The notes beneath the pieces are model-generated. The model worked only from the letters and a program-made list of their open reading frames with translations, was not told the DNA's origin and made no database searches. Shown here in pieces: positions 1 to 13,500 of a DNA stretch of 64,000 nt. The position numbers were made by a program, and so were the translations under genes. Within the stretch, counting starts at the first letter, position 1. Each line of letters begins with the position of its first letter. The DNA is from Trochalopteron elliotii (lineage: Eukaryota > Chordata > Aves > Passeriformes > Leiothrichidae): contig JANPWX010000537.1 in NCBI GenBank assembly GCA_024734555.1, forward strand, positions 1,946,682-2,010,681, read 5' to 3'.

Positions 1-3000
1 TTACACAATATTAAATTACTTTCAGTTGTGTTTTCTACTCTGTTTCACCAGTATTCTTAGGACTTCACACAGGATTACAATTACTCCACTGACCTGTCCT
101 CCATGGTGCCAAATGCTTTTTTCAGTGCTTACCCAGTTAATTAAACATTCAGCCACACTGTGAGAATAGTTAAGCACCTTTCTTTACATATATATTGCAT
201 TTCATTTCTTAGCATTTAAAAAATATTATGCCTCTTAACTGGGGGCGAGGTGCTGGGGGTGAGCGTTGGGGTGTTCTAATATTACCCTATTTTAGAACAC
301 AAGTTTTGCTATCTCATTTTGCCATCTGAAAAAAAATATGTTAATTGTTTCATCTTATTCCTCTTATCTGATTTTTGATTCAGAATTATACTCTTTCTCT
401 TGCTTCAAACCATAGTGTTATGACCATATGGCTTATTTAGCAGGGATTTCACTAGAGAATATGTGAATCCCCATGTTGATTATAAAAACAAGGTTTTTAG
501 CTATTCCTTCAAAGTCTGCATGCAGGGAAATCTACCATATTAGAAAGTCATGGGGTTTGTATGCATCAGTTTTTCCTTTACAGAGTATTTATAATGCCAG
601 TACTGAAACATGTTACATACATTCAATATTTTGCAGCTTGAAATATTTTATTCATCTCACCTGGCACGGAAGCAGAGCTTATCCACAGATAATCTATTAT
701 GCCTTCTTTCAAATATTTCCTACACCCCAGCCCTGAATATAATTGCAGTGCCACAGTAGCTGATTCTACTGTAAAGTTCAACAATAATTTTAAATTCCTG
801 GCACTACTCCCAGTGGAGCTATGTTAATTTGCAGCAGCTAAAAATATGGCCCAATAGAGCTGTTTTGCTGCATTTCCCCTCCTCCTCAAACAAAACAAAG
901 CATTTAAATGCTTAGAGAACACATTTGTCATCTATATGATGCTATTTAATAAAATACTCACAGAGAATAGTATGATGTCTAGAATACTGTGATGATTGTC
1001 TTTAATATGTTTCAATAATAGCTTACAGTGAACTGAAATAGTAGTTTTATATAAAGCATATTAATAATACTTCCCAAACTAAATTTAAAATATTCCATTA
1101 CTCCTGGCTCTTTTTCTCCTGTTTCAGAGCTAATAGTGGAAAGCCTCAGGTATACCATTTAGACATACACTAATTATCAGTTTTTCAAAGTCCAAATAAT
1201 GCTAATAAACTGGAAAGTTTCACCTACTGGAAATCACCTTGTTAGGAATGGTTAATCATAATGTTAGGAGCAAAGCAGCATCCCAGTCTATCATACAGAA
1301 AGGAAACCTGGGTGAGGAAGCAGAAGTTCTCATCTCTTCATTACCCATCCCTATATAGGTCAGTCCACATCTCACTGAAGACTGACTGTGTTGAACAGAT
1401 GCTGCCCATGTGTGGGGCCTGCCTAGTCAGAGGATGCATATTTAATTATCTTTGAATCTATAGATGAGCATAAAACTCACAAACAGAAATAAAAAACATT
1501 GTGACCCAGGAGAAAATTTAGGACTAAAAATACCTTCACAATTCAAAGAGATATACACATTTCTGGTTTTGAAAAATAGGCAAGAATAAATAGAATCAAT
1601 TGAGTTATTTGAGGGAATAAACTATTCCCAGTGCAGGCCATTCCTATTCATTAGTTAAATATGTGTTAATTCTTCCCAATGCTGGTGATACAAACAGGTT
1701 CCTGAGCTCCCTCCTGAAGAGGACAGTCTTCTTGAACTGGGACTGGGTAAATGCTATGTTGATATAAAATGATCATGGACAAGATAAAGCAGTATTTAGT
1801 TTAAAAATACTGAATTTTGAAGTGGGATGAATTTTAAATACCAGAAAGTATGCTTTAAAGGAAAAATAGCATAAACATAAAAAAAATACTCTGTGTGGAT
1901 TGCTGACACCTGATTCAAAATCATCCTGAACTTCACTCTACCTAGGTCTTGGTAATAAAGCACAAGAAATTCCCAAAGCTGAATGAAAAGCAGAGGGCCT
2001 GAATGCCTTTATGTAACAGTTTTGCAGTTGGAAGCAGCGTCATGGAACAAAATGAATCATTCATCCTACATGGAGAAAGAAGCAGAGGTAAATTCAGGTT
2101 TTCAGGCTAAGAACTTTAGGCATCTGTGTCATTAGAGATACAGGAAAAAACTGCGTCATGGGCTTCTGAGTTGGTGGTAAATCTATACTAAAGGGGAGGA
2201 AAAGCTAATTTGCACATTTCTGGTTGCAAAGTCCTTGCCTCAAGGACAACATTGTGTTTAAATCCTGCCCTTAGGTCAATTGGTGTAGTACAAAGCACTA
2301 GAAAGAGAGGAGGAATTTAACCTATGTAGTGCATACCAAGAACTGCCAAAACCACACATTACAAAACAGACTGAAGAGGTACTCCACCAACCATTCCATT
2401 CAAGTTCGGTTAGATCCTTGCTCCCTTTTTTTTCTTGCACCATTCGTCATACACCTGTTTCCTCTGGCTGGTGAATAAGTCAGTGCCCTTTCTCACAGCA
2501 GTACTTTGCAGTCTTCACCTTGTGAGAGATTTTGCCTGATTACTGGTAAGACCTGAAGAACCAACATCCTGAGAAAACATTAGTTTAAATCTGACTGATT
2601 CTTGCACAGCTATTTGTAAAACATGCATGTTGACATAGCAAGGGTCTGAAGCTCAACAGTAGTGTGCTCCAAAAAGTCGCAATGATCTTTGTATCCTTTT
2701 GACTTTCCCACAGGACTGTGGGATAACTACTGTCCTAATTAGGCAGTCTCAGCGCTCTGCCCACCCTCACAGCAGTTGGTATTCAGTGACTTTCTTTACC
2801 CCACTCACTACTTTTTCATTTTACAAAACATCCCAACAAATTGAATTCTCTACTCTTTGAGTTTCCAGTTGCTCTTACAGTTTCATCCTTTTCCTCCACT
2901 ATTTTGTATGATGGTTTGTGAAAATGCCTTGCCTGATTCTCATATTTCTTCATGATATCACAGACAAAGTACACCCATCTGCATTTTGATCACATTGTTT

Positions 3001-3195
3001 GGCCACTAATGGGCTCTTTCAGGTTCTGGAGAAGTTTAACCACCACTCATCTTAAGAGTTTTATTGTTTCAAAAACTTCTACAAATGCTGACAAAAATGA
3101 AAAAAAGGTACAGTGAAAGCCAATGGAGAGGTGAAAAGTTAATCTCCACTAAGGAATGCATATTAAGATCTTAATGAAATTATGATATTAATGAG
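1..3195. other. Unique AT-rich DNA, no gene seen
   Basis: I see no coding exon, RNA gene or recognisable repeat here. The longest open frames are under 90 codons and have no recognisable protein character. The only local oddity is a G-rich stretch at about 241-275 with three runs of four or five G separated by 8-9 bases, one run short of a classical G-quadruplex on this strand. Confidence 0.6.
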
Positions 3196-3199
3196 TTTC

Positions 3200-4070
3200 A
3201 CCTCTTACTTAGTCCTAGATCCAGCATTCACAGTGTGTCCCCAATGTTATTGGATGTTTTTGTCAAGGACCTATAGAAGATGTATGTCAACTGCACAATA
3301 AAGATGTCATCAAGATGGGTGAGGCAGTAAATTATGAGATTAGGGACAAAAACACTGTCCAGCAAAATGTAACCTAATTCAAGCAAGTGCTGTGTAGTGT
3401 TTGGATACAAAGAAGGCCAGTTGTTCTCACAGGTGAGAGACCTGTTGAAGTACTCATGAGAAAAACCTAAGTGTCTTTCACCGACCTGTTTCAAAGTTCT
3501 GGCCACAGCACTTAGTAAAATGCTTGCATATGCTCCAAGGATAATGCAAGAATAAACTGGAAAGGCACTTTGTCTCTGAACACAGCAGTGCTAAAACCAT
3601 TGCTAGAATCCTGTTTCTGACTCTTGACAGAAGAGCCATTTAAGCAACAATGTGGAAAGTGCAGAGTGTACAAAGGGGGTCACAAATAATGCAGGTCACA
3701 ACAGACACAATTTACAACGTGGACACTGAGGAGTACTACTGGATTTTTTAAAGATCTGATCCATGAACAAAGATTTTGTTCACATAATGTCTTGCAAAGA
3801 CATTGGAAAAATCCAGTAGCTGGAACTGAAGATAAGGGAGAGAAAAAACAACTTTGAGCCCTAAAATGACATGTGATTTTTCTTAACTGTGAAGGTAGGT
3901 AAAAGTTGTATCAGCTTATCAGGAGGCTGTAAATTCATCACAACTTTAGGTCTGCAAGAAATGATTACATATCTTCCTATAAAATAGTCTTTAATCCAGT
4001 TCCTGAGCAAATGACTGCAGACGAGGTCAGACCAACTGATTATTGTGGTCATCACCTCATGAAAGAAGTC
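3200..4070 (+). mobile_element. Very old CR1-type LINE relic (3' part)
   Basis: The 3' end is the best evidence. Bases about 3925-4052 follow the layout of the older CR1 3' untranslated region found in archosaurs and turtles: a 'ttcatcacaactttaggtct' stretch, then the near-terminal signature GAGGTCAGACCAACTGATTA and TGGTC. Upstream, about 3240-3340 resembles the end of the CR1 reverse-transcriptase region ('tttttgtcaaggaccta' and 'caagatgggtgaggcagt' at the positions of the FADD-TKLGG segment), but indels have destroyed the frame. The (ATTCTRTG)n tail is gone. This copy is far more diverged than the other plus-strand CR1 copies here, so it probably inserted before birds diversified. The 3' end is moderately secure; the extent upstream of 3860 is uncertain. 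Confidence 0.5.
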
Positions 4071-5711
4071 TGTGAAGGACAGAGCAGAGATTCGTATTTT
4101 AAACTAAAAGCTTTTAATTCATGTTGAGTTTTACCTCTTTCTTTTGTTCATGAGAGTGATTACCAATTCCACAGAGAAGAGTTTACAATAAATATGACTA
4201 AGGGCTCAGAAATCATAGTTAGAGCTGAAGTATCATTTTACCAAAATTACTTAGTGTGGAGTCTGTGGTGGAATTATGTCATTTGGAACAAGTAATGCCT
4301 ATAATCCACTTACTCCCTTAATTTTTTCTTTCTTTTAGTATTAATTCAAATTTTATTAGTATTGGGAAAACACAGCTGTTTCTTGTTGGAAAGAGTTATT
4401 TTCTCTATATTTACAAGAATAATTGATTCAGTTGATTGTGGTCCATAAATCTAGCTTTTAAAAATGAAATCATATCACAAACCATGCTTGTCCACACTGT
4501 TTTCAGTGAAGTTTGTCATTAACCCTTTTTCTATGGATGGTTTTGCTTGAAATGTGATTAAGACTATTGTTAAGATTTAGATGAGTACTAATCCTCATAC
4601 AAATTGTTCAGTTCCATTGTGGAAGTTTCACATTTCACATTATGTTCTGTGTGATCTGGAGCAGAACTTTTACTGACAGATGTTCATGCAGTGACTATCA
4701 AGGGACAAAATTAAAGCCTAAACCAAGAGAGAAAACACATGCATATATATATTTATACATCATAGTTGGGGTTTTTTTTAAAGTTATTAAGGACTTCGTA
4801 GTTCAATATAAAATTATCTGATGACACGTAAAAGTAATATCATCAGGATTTTGGACAGTTATCTGCATGTAGGTAGCAAACCATGAATCAGTTCAATAAT
4901 TGAGAGAAAACTCATGTATGCAAAATTCTCACACCCCAGCAGCACATACGTTGCTGAGAGATGTCACAGTTATTATGGGGTAGGGAAACATATTTAAGGG
5001 GATTTTTAGAAATGCTACTGGAGCTACTTTCCATATCCTTCTCCTTATGAATTGGTATTATTTATCTGTAACAGTACTCCACAAAATACCTGAAAATAAC
5101 CTACATTATGCCTTCTGACCATATTATCATGTGACCTAAGGAGACAACTAGCTATGGGTCCCATTGGTGGCCTGCAGATTTCTTGTACTCAACAGGCTGA
5201 AGCTGTTATTTCTGGGCCTATAATGTCATGACATAATATACTTTTAATTCATGGAAAAGTTTTTATGATTTTATGTATAAGACATCTGTCAGCAAGATTA
5301 TGAAGTTTGTTGAACATCTTTTTTTCTGTATATTTGTACAGAAACACATTTGTTCTGTAAAGAGATGCTGTTGGCTAATACCACAAACAAACTAAAATAT
5401 GTGTGACTATAGGATTGTCATGTCTCCTAAAATGCAATGTAAGCTGATATAATTTATTTTTACAGGTGTGCATCTTTGGAATGACTTGAAAGATTTTTAA
5501 AATTATCTATAGTCCTCTCTAAACAAAACCAACTCAAACAAGATTAATCTGTTTTGTGGCACCTACTGCGAGTTCACAACTTAGTTCCACTACAGAGTAG
5601 AATTAAATGAAAATCTTTTTAAGAGATTCATTAAAACAAAATTCAGTGAAAAATATTGACAATTCCATCAAAAAAGATGGATGTCTAAATGGTTAGGACC
5701 TGTCCCAGGAT
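4071..5711. other. Unique DNA, nothing recognised
   Basis: AT-rich sequence without open frames of note or recognisable repeats. A short TA-rich run lies at about 4743-4758. The interval ends at the first bases of a minus-strand CR1. Confidence 0.6.
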
Positions 5712-6700
5712 ATCATAGAATCATATCATAGTTTGGGCTGGAAGGGACCTTTAAAGGTCATCAAGCCCAACCTCCTTGCAATGAGCAGAGATATTTTCAA
5801 TGAGACCAGTTGCTCAGGGCCCCATCCAGCCTGACCTTGAATGTTTCCAGGCATGGGACATCCACCACCTCTTTGGGCAACATGTTCCAGTACTTTACTA
5901 CTTTTGTAAAATCTTTATAACCAAGATAAAAGCATTTAGTATGACAACATTTTAATATAAAACCATTACCCTTGCCCTATCACAACAGGCCCTGCTAAAA
6001 ATTTGTCCCTGTCTTTCTTATAGGTGCCCTTCAGGTACTGGAAGGTTGCAGTAAGTTCTCCCCAGAGCCTTCTCTTCTCCAGGATGAACAACCCCAACTC
6101 TCTCAGTTTTAGCTTGTAGCAGAGGTGCTTCATCCCTCTAATCACTGTGGTGGTCGCCCCTGGACTTACTCCAGCAGGTCCCTGTTCTTCCTGTGAGGGG
6201 GCCCCAGAGCTGGATGCAGCACTCCAGGTGGGGTGTCACCAGAGTGGAGCAGTGGGACAGAATCCCCTCCCTTGAGCAGCTGGCCACACTGCTCTTGATG
6301 CAGCCCAGGATACAAGTGGCTTTCTGGGCTGGGAGGGCACTTTGTCTGCTCCTGTCCAGCCCCTACTGCACCCCAAGTTCTTCTTGGCAGGGCTGCTCTG
6401 GATCTGTTCATCCCCCAGCCTTCTGTTGATACAGATTCAGCACCTTGCACCTGGTGTTATTAAACCTAATCTAATGAGACAATTTCTTGAGCTTGTCCAG
6501 GTCCCTCTGGATAGCATCCCTTCCTTCAGGTGTATCAACTGCATTACTTAGCTTGATGTGGTCTGCAAATGTGCTGAAAGTGCACTTGATCCCTTCATCT
6601 ATGTAAATGATAAACACTTTAATTTGTACTGTCCCATGGGAGCACTGCTGGCACTGCTGGCTCCTGGCAGTTCTTTCCACTACCCTGATGTCCACCTGCT
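5712..6700 (-). mobile_element. CR1 LINE, 5'-truncated, about 1 kb
   Basis: Read on the minus strand this is the 3' kilobase of a CR1 retrotransposon: the end of the reverse-transcriptase ORF, the 3' untranslated region, and the terminal repeat seen on the plus strand as 'atcatagaatcatatcatag' followed by 'tttgggctggaagggacct'. It lacks the 5' end, as CR1 copies usually do, because reverse transcription stops early. The coding part is recognisable but broken. Bases 6471-6695 (minus) keep the segment around the RT active-site box, read as FADHIKL instead of the usual FADD-TKL, followed by [16 protein letters not shown]. Further on (6166-6450) the similarity jumps between frames. The stretch 5900-5965 is poorly conserved. 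The element is not able to encode a working enzyme. Confidence 0.93.
6471..6695 (-). pseudogene. CR1 reverse transcriptase fragment
   Basis: A 74-codon open stretch inside the CR1 copy, corresponding to the RT region just after the active-site turn. It shows [20 protein letters not shown] and then [18 protein letters not shown], which match the conserved order in CR1 ORF2. The second Asp of the catalytic FADD box is replaced by His, so this fragment could not polymerise DNA even if expressed. The frame has no host start context; it is simply the longest stop-free part of a decayed element. It continues toward lower coordinates in a shifted frame. Confidence 0.85.
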
Positions 6701-9155
6701 CCAGTAAAAGGCCCTGTTTAATACTGATACATCTTTCTGAAACATGTGCATTTGAAAAATTGCCATTTATGCAGAAATGACTCAGCCATTTCTAATACAA
6801 ACTTGATTCATAGCCTCTACCAAAAGCAGTACAGAAATTCCTCTATACTGTATTAAGCATCTCCTATCCACACATATCCTACATACAAGCCCTGTTCCAA
6901 AACCTCCACTACCATATTGATACTTTCCCTGGTACATGAAGATTTTGCTGTGCCCATCCTCTTTAAAGACAGAACAGTCATTTCACCTCTTGTTGCAAAA
7001 AATGCAGGGAACTAGCTTAATGGATGACTGTAAGATTAAAAAAAAAAAAAAGAAAAAAGAAAAGGGTTCAGAGAAGGAAAATAACACTTTCTTTTCTATT
7101 TTTTTTCAAACTATATCACAGCAGTATTTTTAAAATATCTCATATATAAGACACTCAAATAATGATTGAAAACTATTTATATCCCAGCTTTCTCATCACA
7201 AGGGAATGCTATGTGAAAACACCATGATCAATATGAGTTAGTACAGTTTCACTGTGGACAAAAACAAAGCAACAATGTAAGGAAAAATTCATACAAAAAG
7301 CTTCTAGTAGCAAAACTACAAACCTATAAAATCTAAGCCAGTCTAATTCAGTAGTTGATTTTTCTCCTCTGCACAGGTCTTGGTGGAAGGTTCCAGAATG
7401 TGGGCTCTTCTGAGGAGGGCACCTTTCCCCCTTCATGCCTCCTATGTGTCTCACTGTGCTCTCACCAATCACAGCAGCAGTGCTGGGGATTTGGGAAACT
7501 GGTACAAGCAAGAGCAGCCTGAGGCTACCATGTTGAAACTGGAAAGTAGATCACCACACAGCTGGTCTAGGACCAACCAGCACTGACATGGCTTGCAGCC
7601 ACCACTGCAAACTGTTCCTCAATTATACTTTTGCCCTTCAGGTACCAGAAGAGGATTTATGCCATTAGCTCCTATTCCAAGATAATCAAGCTGCTTAATA
7701 GATAAACTTCCGATCCTCAAACATTAGGATTATTAAAAATATTGTTTTATAATTAGAGGCATTTGAAAGCAACAGTTTCTACACAAACTACATGCATGAT
7801 CCTCTTTCCTTCAGATATTAAAACATCATTTTAAAGCACCTTTGCATATCCTTTAAAGCTATGAAAACTATCTGTTAATAATATTAAATACTATCCAAAG
7901 TATTTACTGCAGTAAATACAACTATTACAATATGATAAGATCCCTCACTTTAAGCAGTCTTCTTTGCATCTTTATGGGACTTTAGCTCCCACTGTTTGTC
8001 TAATAGCAAGTGTATGAGATCTGGTTAAATGCCACAAATAAGGCTTCTGTGGAAAAGAAGTATAATCTCACATTGCCTAAGGGATGAACAGCTTATGCAA
8101 GTGAGGTATCACTTTGCCCTTGAGTGAATCATTACATCCTTTCAGTGTCCTACATATGTATAGATGCATAGTTATGTATGGAGAGTGTTGTAAAATAACC
8201 TCTCTTAAACTTCAAACCCTGCAAAAGCTGCAAACAGATTATTTTCCCTTTTGGGACAGTCTATTGTGCTGTGTGTGCTAATACATAGATCCTGGACCAC
8301 CACCTTCTCCATTCTCTTTCAACTTCCATCCAGCTTGGACAGAAATATGTTGGCAGGGCTCAGGACTTTATTATCCAATTTCTGTGTGGAATCAATTCTG
8401 ATAGATCTTTAACTGAAAGATCCTCAGGAAAAAAAAAATCTGTGCACTGTCAAACGAACAGTTCTTGTATTTGCTCTGGCTAATGTATGGACTACACTGG
8501 ACCAAATTTTGATGTAGTATAGTAGAAATTAATAATATCCAACTCACATTGATCTATCTAAAAGTGGAGATCCAGTTGGAAATAATACTGCAATCTCCCT
8601 AAGAAATCACTGCAGAGGAGACAGGCAGCTGCAGAGAGCACTAAAACAGGTGTCTGAGATAGATGAGAAGAACTGATCCCTGGAGGAATCATATGCCATA
8701 ACTGCACAGAGAGAGAGCTGAAATGATTAGTCAGGACCGAGCATCTATCTTCCAGATGGTTTAATGTGGGTGAGATGAATCCAACCCTTGCCTTCCAATT
8801 CAAATGCTGAAACTACTAAAAAACAAACACATCCATGCAACAAAAAGAAAAGTCCCTCAGATGGTTCCTTTACCTCCTTCTTCTCACTCTGCAGGGTGCT
8901 GAGGAACTTGCAATATGGAATGATCCTGGATGTTATCCAGGGAGATGCCAAGGACTAACCCACAGGAAACTCAAGGCACAGGCTGTGTCTGAACAGGCTC
9001 TTCTCTGATCTCTTGGGGGAATAGGTGCCAAACTAGGAATAAATTACAGGATAGGAGGCAGCAATCACTCAGCCTGGTAGGATAAATATTTGGTTCCTCA
9101 ACCTAAATAGCTTCCTGTCTCCCTCCGGACAGTGGGTGGTGACTCTGATGATGAT
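6701..9155. other. Unique DNA between repeats
   Basis: No exon, RNA gene or mobile element was recognised. The interval contains an A-rich tract at 7038-7064. Open frames at 7.2-7.6 and 8.55-8.95 kb are below 105 codons, have no domain-like features and are probably chance. Confidence 0.55.
7038..7064. repeat. A-rich simple repeat
   Basis: Fourteen consecutive A residues followed by a GAAAAAAGAAAAGG-type purine run. No retrocopied gene is visible upstream, so it is better described as low-complexity DNA than as a poly(A) tail. Confidence 0.85.
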
Positions 9156-9723
9156 TGTGGTGGGGTTGTTTTCCTGCTCCATTTTTAAGCTGGGCCACTG
9201 TGCAGATTGGAATCCAAGATGTGAAGGGGTAAAAAGAGCCTAAATAAGAGGAATGCTAACTTAACCATGGTTAAGTCTCTGTCCTGTTGGTTAAGACCCA
9301 ATTCCGACCCTGCTCCCAGGAGTCTCATGCCCTACTAGTGAGGATGTTTTCAAAAGAAACTGGGAGGAAACATAGCTGTGACAGATAACCCAAACTAACC
9401 AAAGGTATATTCCAATAGAATTTCATGCCCAGGATATAAATAGGAGGTACTCAGTAGTGAAGCCAATCTGTGTTTAGGAAGAGGGGTCCGGCACTGGTCA
9501 GTAGGTGGTGACTAATTGTTTCGTGCACCACTTTTTTCCCTTTTAATTACCATCATTTATCATTATTACTGTATTTTATTTTCAATTATTAAACAGTTTT
9601 TGTCTCAACTGACAAGTTTTACTTTGATTCTCCTCCTCATTCCACCAGGGTTGGGTGGGAGAGAGGGGGCTTGAGCAAGGGACTGTGTGGTGCTTAATTT
9701 CCAGCTGGGCTTAAACCATGACA
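9156..9723 (+). mobile_element. Solo LTR of an ERVL-type endogenous retrovirus
   Basis: A 568-bp LTR in plus orientation. It starts TGTGGTGGGGTTG and ends GGCTTAAACCATGACA, matching the TG...CA termini and the GTTAAACCA(C)GACA end of avian ERVL LTRs. Internal landmarks come in the expected order: 'ctaaccaaaggtatattcca' in U3, a TATA box (TATAAATA, 9435-9442), a T/ATT-rich stretch typical of the R region, an ATTAAA poly(A) signal (9588-9593), the 'tctcaactgacaagtttt' U5 segment, and the G-rich 'gggttgggtgggagagaggg' just before the end. No gag, pol or primer-binding region adjoins it, so it is a solo LTR left by recombination between two LTRs. The flanking pentamers (atgat before, accat after) share only three of five bases, so the target duplication has decayed or a boundary is slightly off. 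Confidence 0.85.
9435..9442 (+). promoter_or_regulatory. TATA box of the ERVL-type LTR
   Basis: TATAAATA preceded by 'catgcccagga', about 280 bp inside the LTR and about 150 bp before the ATTAAA poly(A) signal, as expected for the U3-R junction. It is the clearest TATA motif of any element in the window. Whether it is still active in any tissue cannot be told from sequence. Confidence 0.6.
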
Positions 9724-9780
9724 ACCATAAATCATCTTTGCCATTTTCTTCCCCCTTTGAGGCTCACCTTCCCCTTATAA

Positions 9781-10598
9781 CAGAATCATAGAATCACAGA
9801 ATATCCTGTGTTGGAAGGGACACAAAATGATCATTGAAACCCAGCTTCTGGCTCTATACAGAACAACCCCAAAAATCACACTGTATGTTTGAGAATGTTA
9901 TTCAAACCCTTCTTTAGCTCTGGTAGCCTTGCTGCCTCTAGCCTGGGGAGTTGCTCCAGTGCCAAACCACCCTCTGGGGGAAGAACCTTTGCCTAACATC
10001 CACCCTAAACCTTCCCTGACACAACTTCAGGTCATTCTCTCAAGTCCTGTCACTGATCACCACAAAGAGATCAATGCCTGCCCTTCCTCTTCCCCTCATG
10101 AGGAAGTTGAAACTGCAATGAGGTTTCCCCTCAGTCTCCTCTTCTCCAGCCTGAACAGACCAAGTGACCTCAGCCACTCCTCAAAAGGCTTCCCCTCAAG
10201 GCCCATCACTGTCTTTGCTGCCCTCCTTTGGATACTCTCTAATACCTTTGTATCTTCCTTATATTGTGGCACCCAGAACTACCCCCAGCACTCGAGGTGA
10301 AGCCACCCCAGTGCAGAGCAGAGCGGGACAATCCACTCATTTGCTTGGTGATGCTGTGCCTGATGCAACCCAGGACATGGGTGATCCTCCTGGTTGCCAG
10401 GGCACTGCTGACTTGTGTTCAAATTTCCAGGACCCCCAGCTCCCTTTCTGTGCCACTGTTTTCCACTGTCTAACTTCTCAGTCTGTCCATGCATCCAGGG
10501 TTGCCTCATCCCAGGTGCAGAAACTTTCCAGTGTTGAACTTCATGTGGCTGACGATTGCCCAGCCCTCTAATCTGTCAAGGTCTCTCTGCAGGTCCTG
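9781..10598 (-). mobile_element. CR1 LINE, 5'-truncated, about 0.8 kb
   Basis: On the plus strand it opens with the inverted CR1 tail 'cagaatcatagaatcacaga', then 'tgttggaagggacacaaaat'. The 3' untranslated region follows, including 'gaggtttcccctcagtctcc' and 'tcttctccagcctgaacaga', and then the end of the RT ORF, where 'gcctgatgcaacccaggaca' corresponds to the CR1 segment encoding LGCI. No long frame survives on the coding strand; similarity is spread over shifted frames. It lies 57 bp beyond the ERVL-type LTR and is independent of it. Confidence 0.93.
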
Positions 10599-13500
10599 AG
10601 GTAACTATATTTGCCATAACTCTATTACTAGTATTGTTGTTGTTACTCTGTTATAAAGTATCTAACCTTTCCAGATTCCATCCTTTACTCTTGACAAATT
10701 CCAGAGCTTGTACCCAGGGTCCCACTATGAACCAACTCGTTCAAGGTAATGTGACCTATTGAACCCGTCTTACTAAACATATAGATTTGGCTGACAAAGC
10801 AGTTCAGGTGGAATTATATTTTCAAGACCTAAATACCGCTTTTTTTACCCTTTGCCAGCAGAACCAACAGAGATTTGCTCTGACTCTATAGCCCTTTGAA
10901 AAGCTAATTTGTGGAGTAAGCCACAATGTTTCTTTCAGACTTCATATCTCCTTATTCAAAATAGAAAGTGCACTTTAGTCTGAAGGATAGAGGTTTCCAG
11001 GCACAGAGAGGAAATAACTGAAATAGAACAGTGGCCTTTTAAGTCATATTGTGCTTGAGCAGGATTATAATGCTCTCAGGGCTGTGTCCTGAATCCCTCC
11101 TTGAAACACTTCAGTATAATCAGCTTTTTAGGTCTTTCAGCTCCATGCCAAATGGCAATAATGCCAATGCTGCCCACATGAGCCAAATCACCTCCAAATA
11201 AGACATAACAATTTTGTCATCACAGTGTTCCAACAACACTGTGTCAATAAGGAAATCTGGTTTCTTCATTCTGCATTGGAAGTGAGTGTATCATCAGTCT
11301 CCTGTTAGAGGCAACATTACCAAAGTAACAAGGTGAGAAAAAATAAAAATAGGAAAATAAGCTTTTCATGTTATCAAACAGCCTTGTCTCAGGAGATCCT
11401 GGTGTTTCCAGATACAGCTGTATTACCAGAAGTTTACCTCATGGCATTATGATACCCTGGAACATACTGTTCTTGCCAGGAGGGTGCAAGGGGAAAGGCT
11501 TTATCCTAAAGACCTCAGTACAGAGACAGCCTAGACAGCTTCTCTGGGACTGCTTCCTGAGATGTAGTAATTGATTATGTTGACACTTCCAGTCCCTGCA
11601 GGACAGTGTTTCACAGTTCAGTGAACACTGTGGTGGTATAAGCTAAGCTGCTAGACTTTCCCCCAGAGTATTCACAGGTAGTAAAGAGGTGAAGAGATGA
11701 AGGTTTCTTGGTTACAACCGGGAAAAATTCTGGTCTTGGATTTTCTCTGCCAGCACAGTCAGATGCTGATCTTGTCTAGGAGGAAAAAAAAAAAAAAAAA
11801 AAAAAAATCAGTGAATTCTGGTGCTGCCTAGCTAAGGCTGGTGACAGCATCCTACATTCCTGTGCTGGGCTGTGTCCACTGATGGCTTACACTTGCAGGC
11901 CACAGACAGCAATGCTTCACATTGCCAGCTCTAAGCTGGCAATCAGCTACTGAAATGGAGTAGAGATAAGAAGCCTGAACCCTGTCCCAGCTGTCACTGG
12001 GACTTTAGCCATGATCATTTCGGCTGCCAGCAGCCATGAATGATTCCATATGTACAGTAAATTTAAGCTGTCAAAGGCTCTATAGAGGCAAGAATGGACT
12101 GTCTCGGTCACCACTGGTAAACTATCACACCATGGCTACTTCAATAATTATCATGGGCATTGACAGTTCATTGTGAGATGTCAGCCTCCTTTCAAGGTGT
12201 TTGTTGAAGATGTTTGGACTACAGAGCTTCATCTTTGCCTCTTGGGCAAACATGAGGAAAATATTTGGTTGCAACTAAGAGAACAGGCTTTCTGTAGCTT
12301 GTTAGTCATGGATGAAATGTTGACATGTAAACAGGCACACTCTGATCAAGCCTGAATTAGAGCTCAACCTTTTAAGTTGTAGAATTACACACACATATTC
12401 AGGAAATCAATACAGATTGATTCTTGATTTCATTTAGATAACTGCAAACTGACCAACAGAGATGTGCAGGCTATAGATGCTGTTCAGGGAAACAAACCAG
12501 TCTTTGCACGATTCTTTGGTGAATTTCTAATGAATTCAACAAAGAACCATGACAAAGTTACTGTCAGACAATGTTTGGGTAGGGTTTTTTTTCCAAATCC
12601 AGAATGAAATTCCTTTTCAAAACAGAGTAAACCACAGAACTTCCTCACTACTGTAGCAGTATTAGGCTTCTGGGCACAGGTTGGCAGCCAAGTCCCCCTC
12701 CTACACAAAGCATAGGTCTTGAGCATTAGATTTTGCAGGAAGGGTTGATTTTACTTACACAAAACAGCTTTCGAGCAATTTGGGGTTGTTTTGATACAGA
12801 ATAAAAATATCTTTTAAATGTTGAAGAATTCTGCAGAATGAAAGAACAACTCTCAGCCAGCTTTACTCCTGCAATTCAGGTCAACAACTTGTTCACCAAA
12901 GCACTGCCACAATAAAAAATACAAGAAAATAAAAAGATTTAAGTGACCCTTTCTGAAGAGCTCCTGACAAATTGAGCTGAATCTCACTACAATATCTTTA
13001 TCACAATACCATCTTTCCTCTCTGAAACTGTCACTATAGTAACTGCCATATTAAAAAAAATTCTCCTGCTAATCTTGAAATATGAACATATACCTAAAAT
13101 AACCATGCTAACCATGCTTACTGTACCAGTATTATCACCAAAAGATTTTGCAGAGCTTTCAGAGAGATCATAAACATAAATGCTATAATGAAGAAACATT
13201 TTGCATTTGATAGAATAAGTCTGGTAGTTGTTGTAGATGAAGTTACATGGTTTCATCCCCTTCATGTGTTAAGGTGTTAATACAGAATAAATTATGAAGA
13301 GAGAGAAAAGATTAAAATTACTTTAGAAAGAAGACATGACTAGGTTGCAAAAGACATGGTAGAAATTATTTGCCACTTTACAGGTGTTACAAGAGCAAGC
13401 CGCAGTAATTATAATATGCAATCTCATTTCATATTGCTGGAAAACAACATAGCTGCATTGACATGAGCAGGCACAACTCACCATGTCCTGCATGCCATTG

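Noticed and set aside
9929..10571. Overlapping plus-strand frames of 123-135 codons
   Set aside because: They lie on the antisense strand of a CR1 element.
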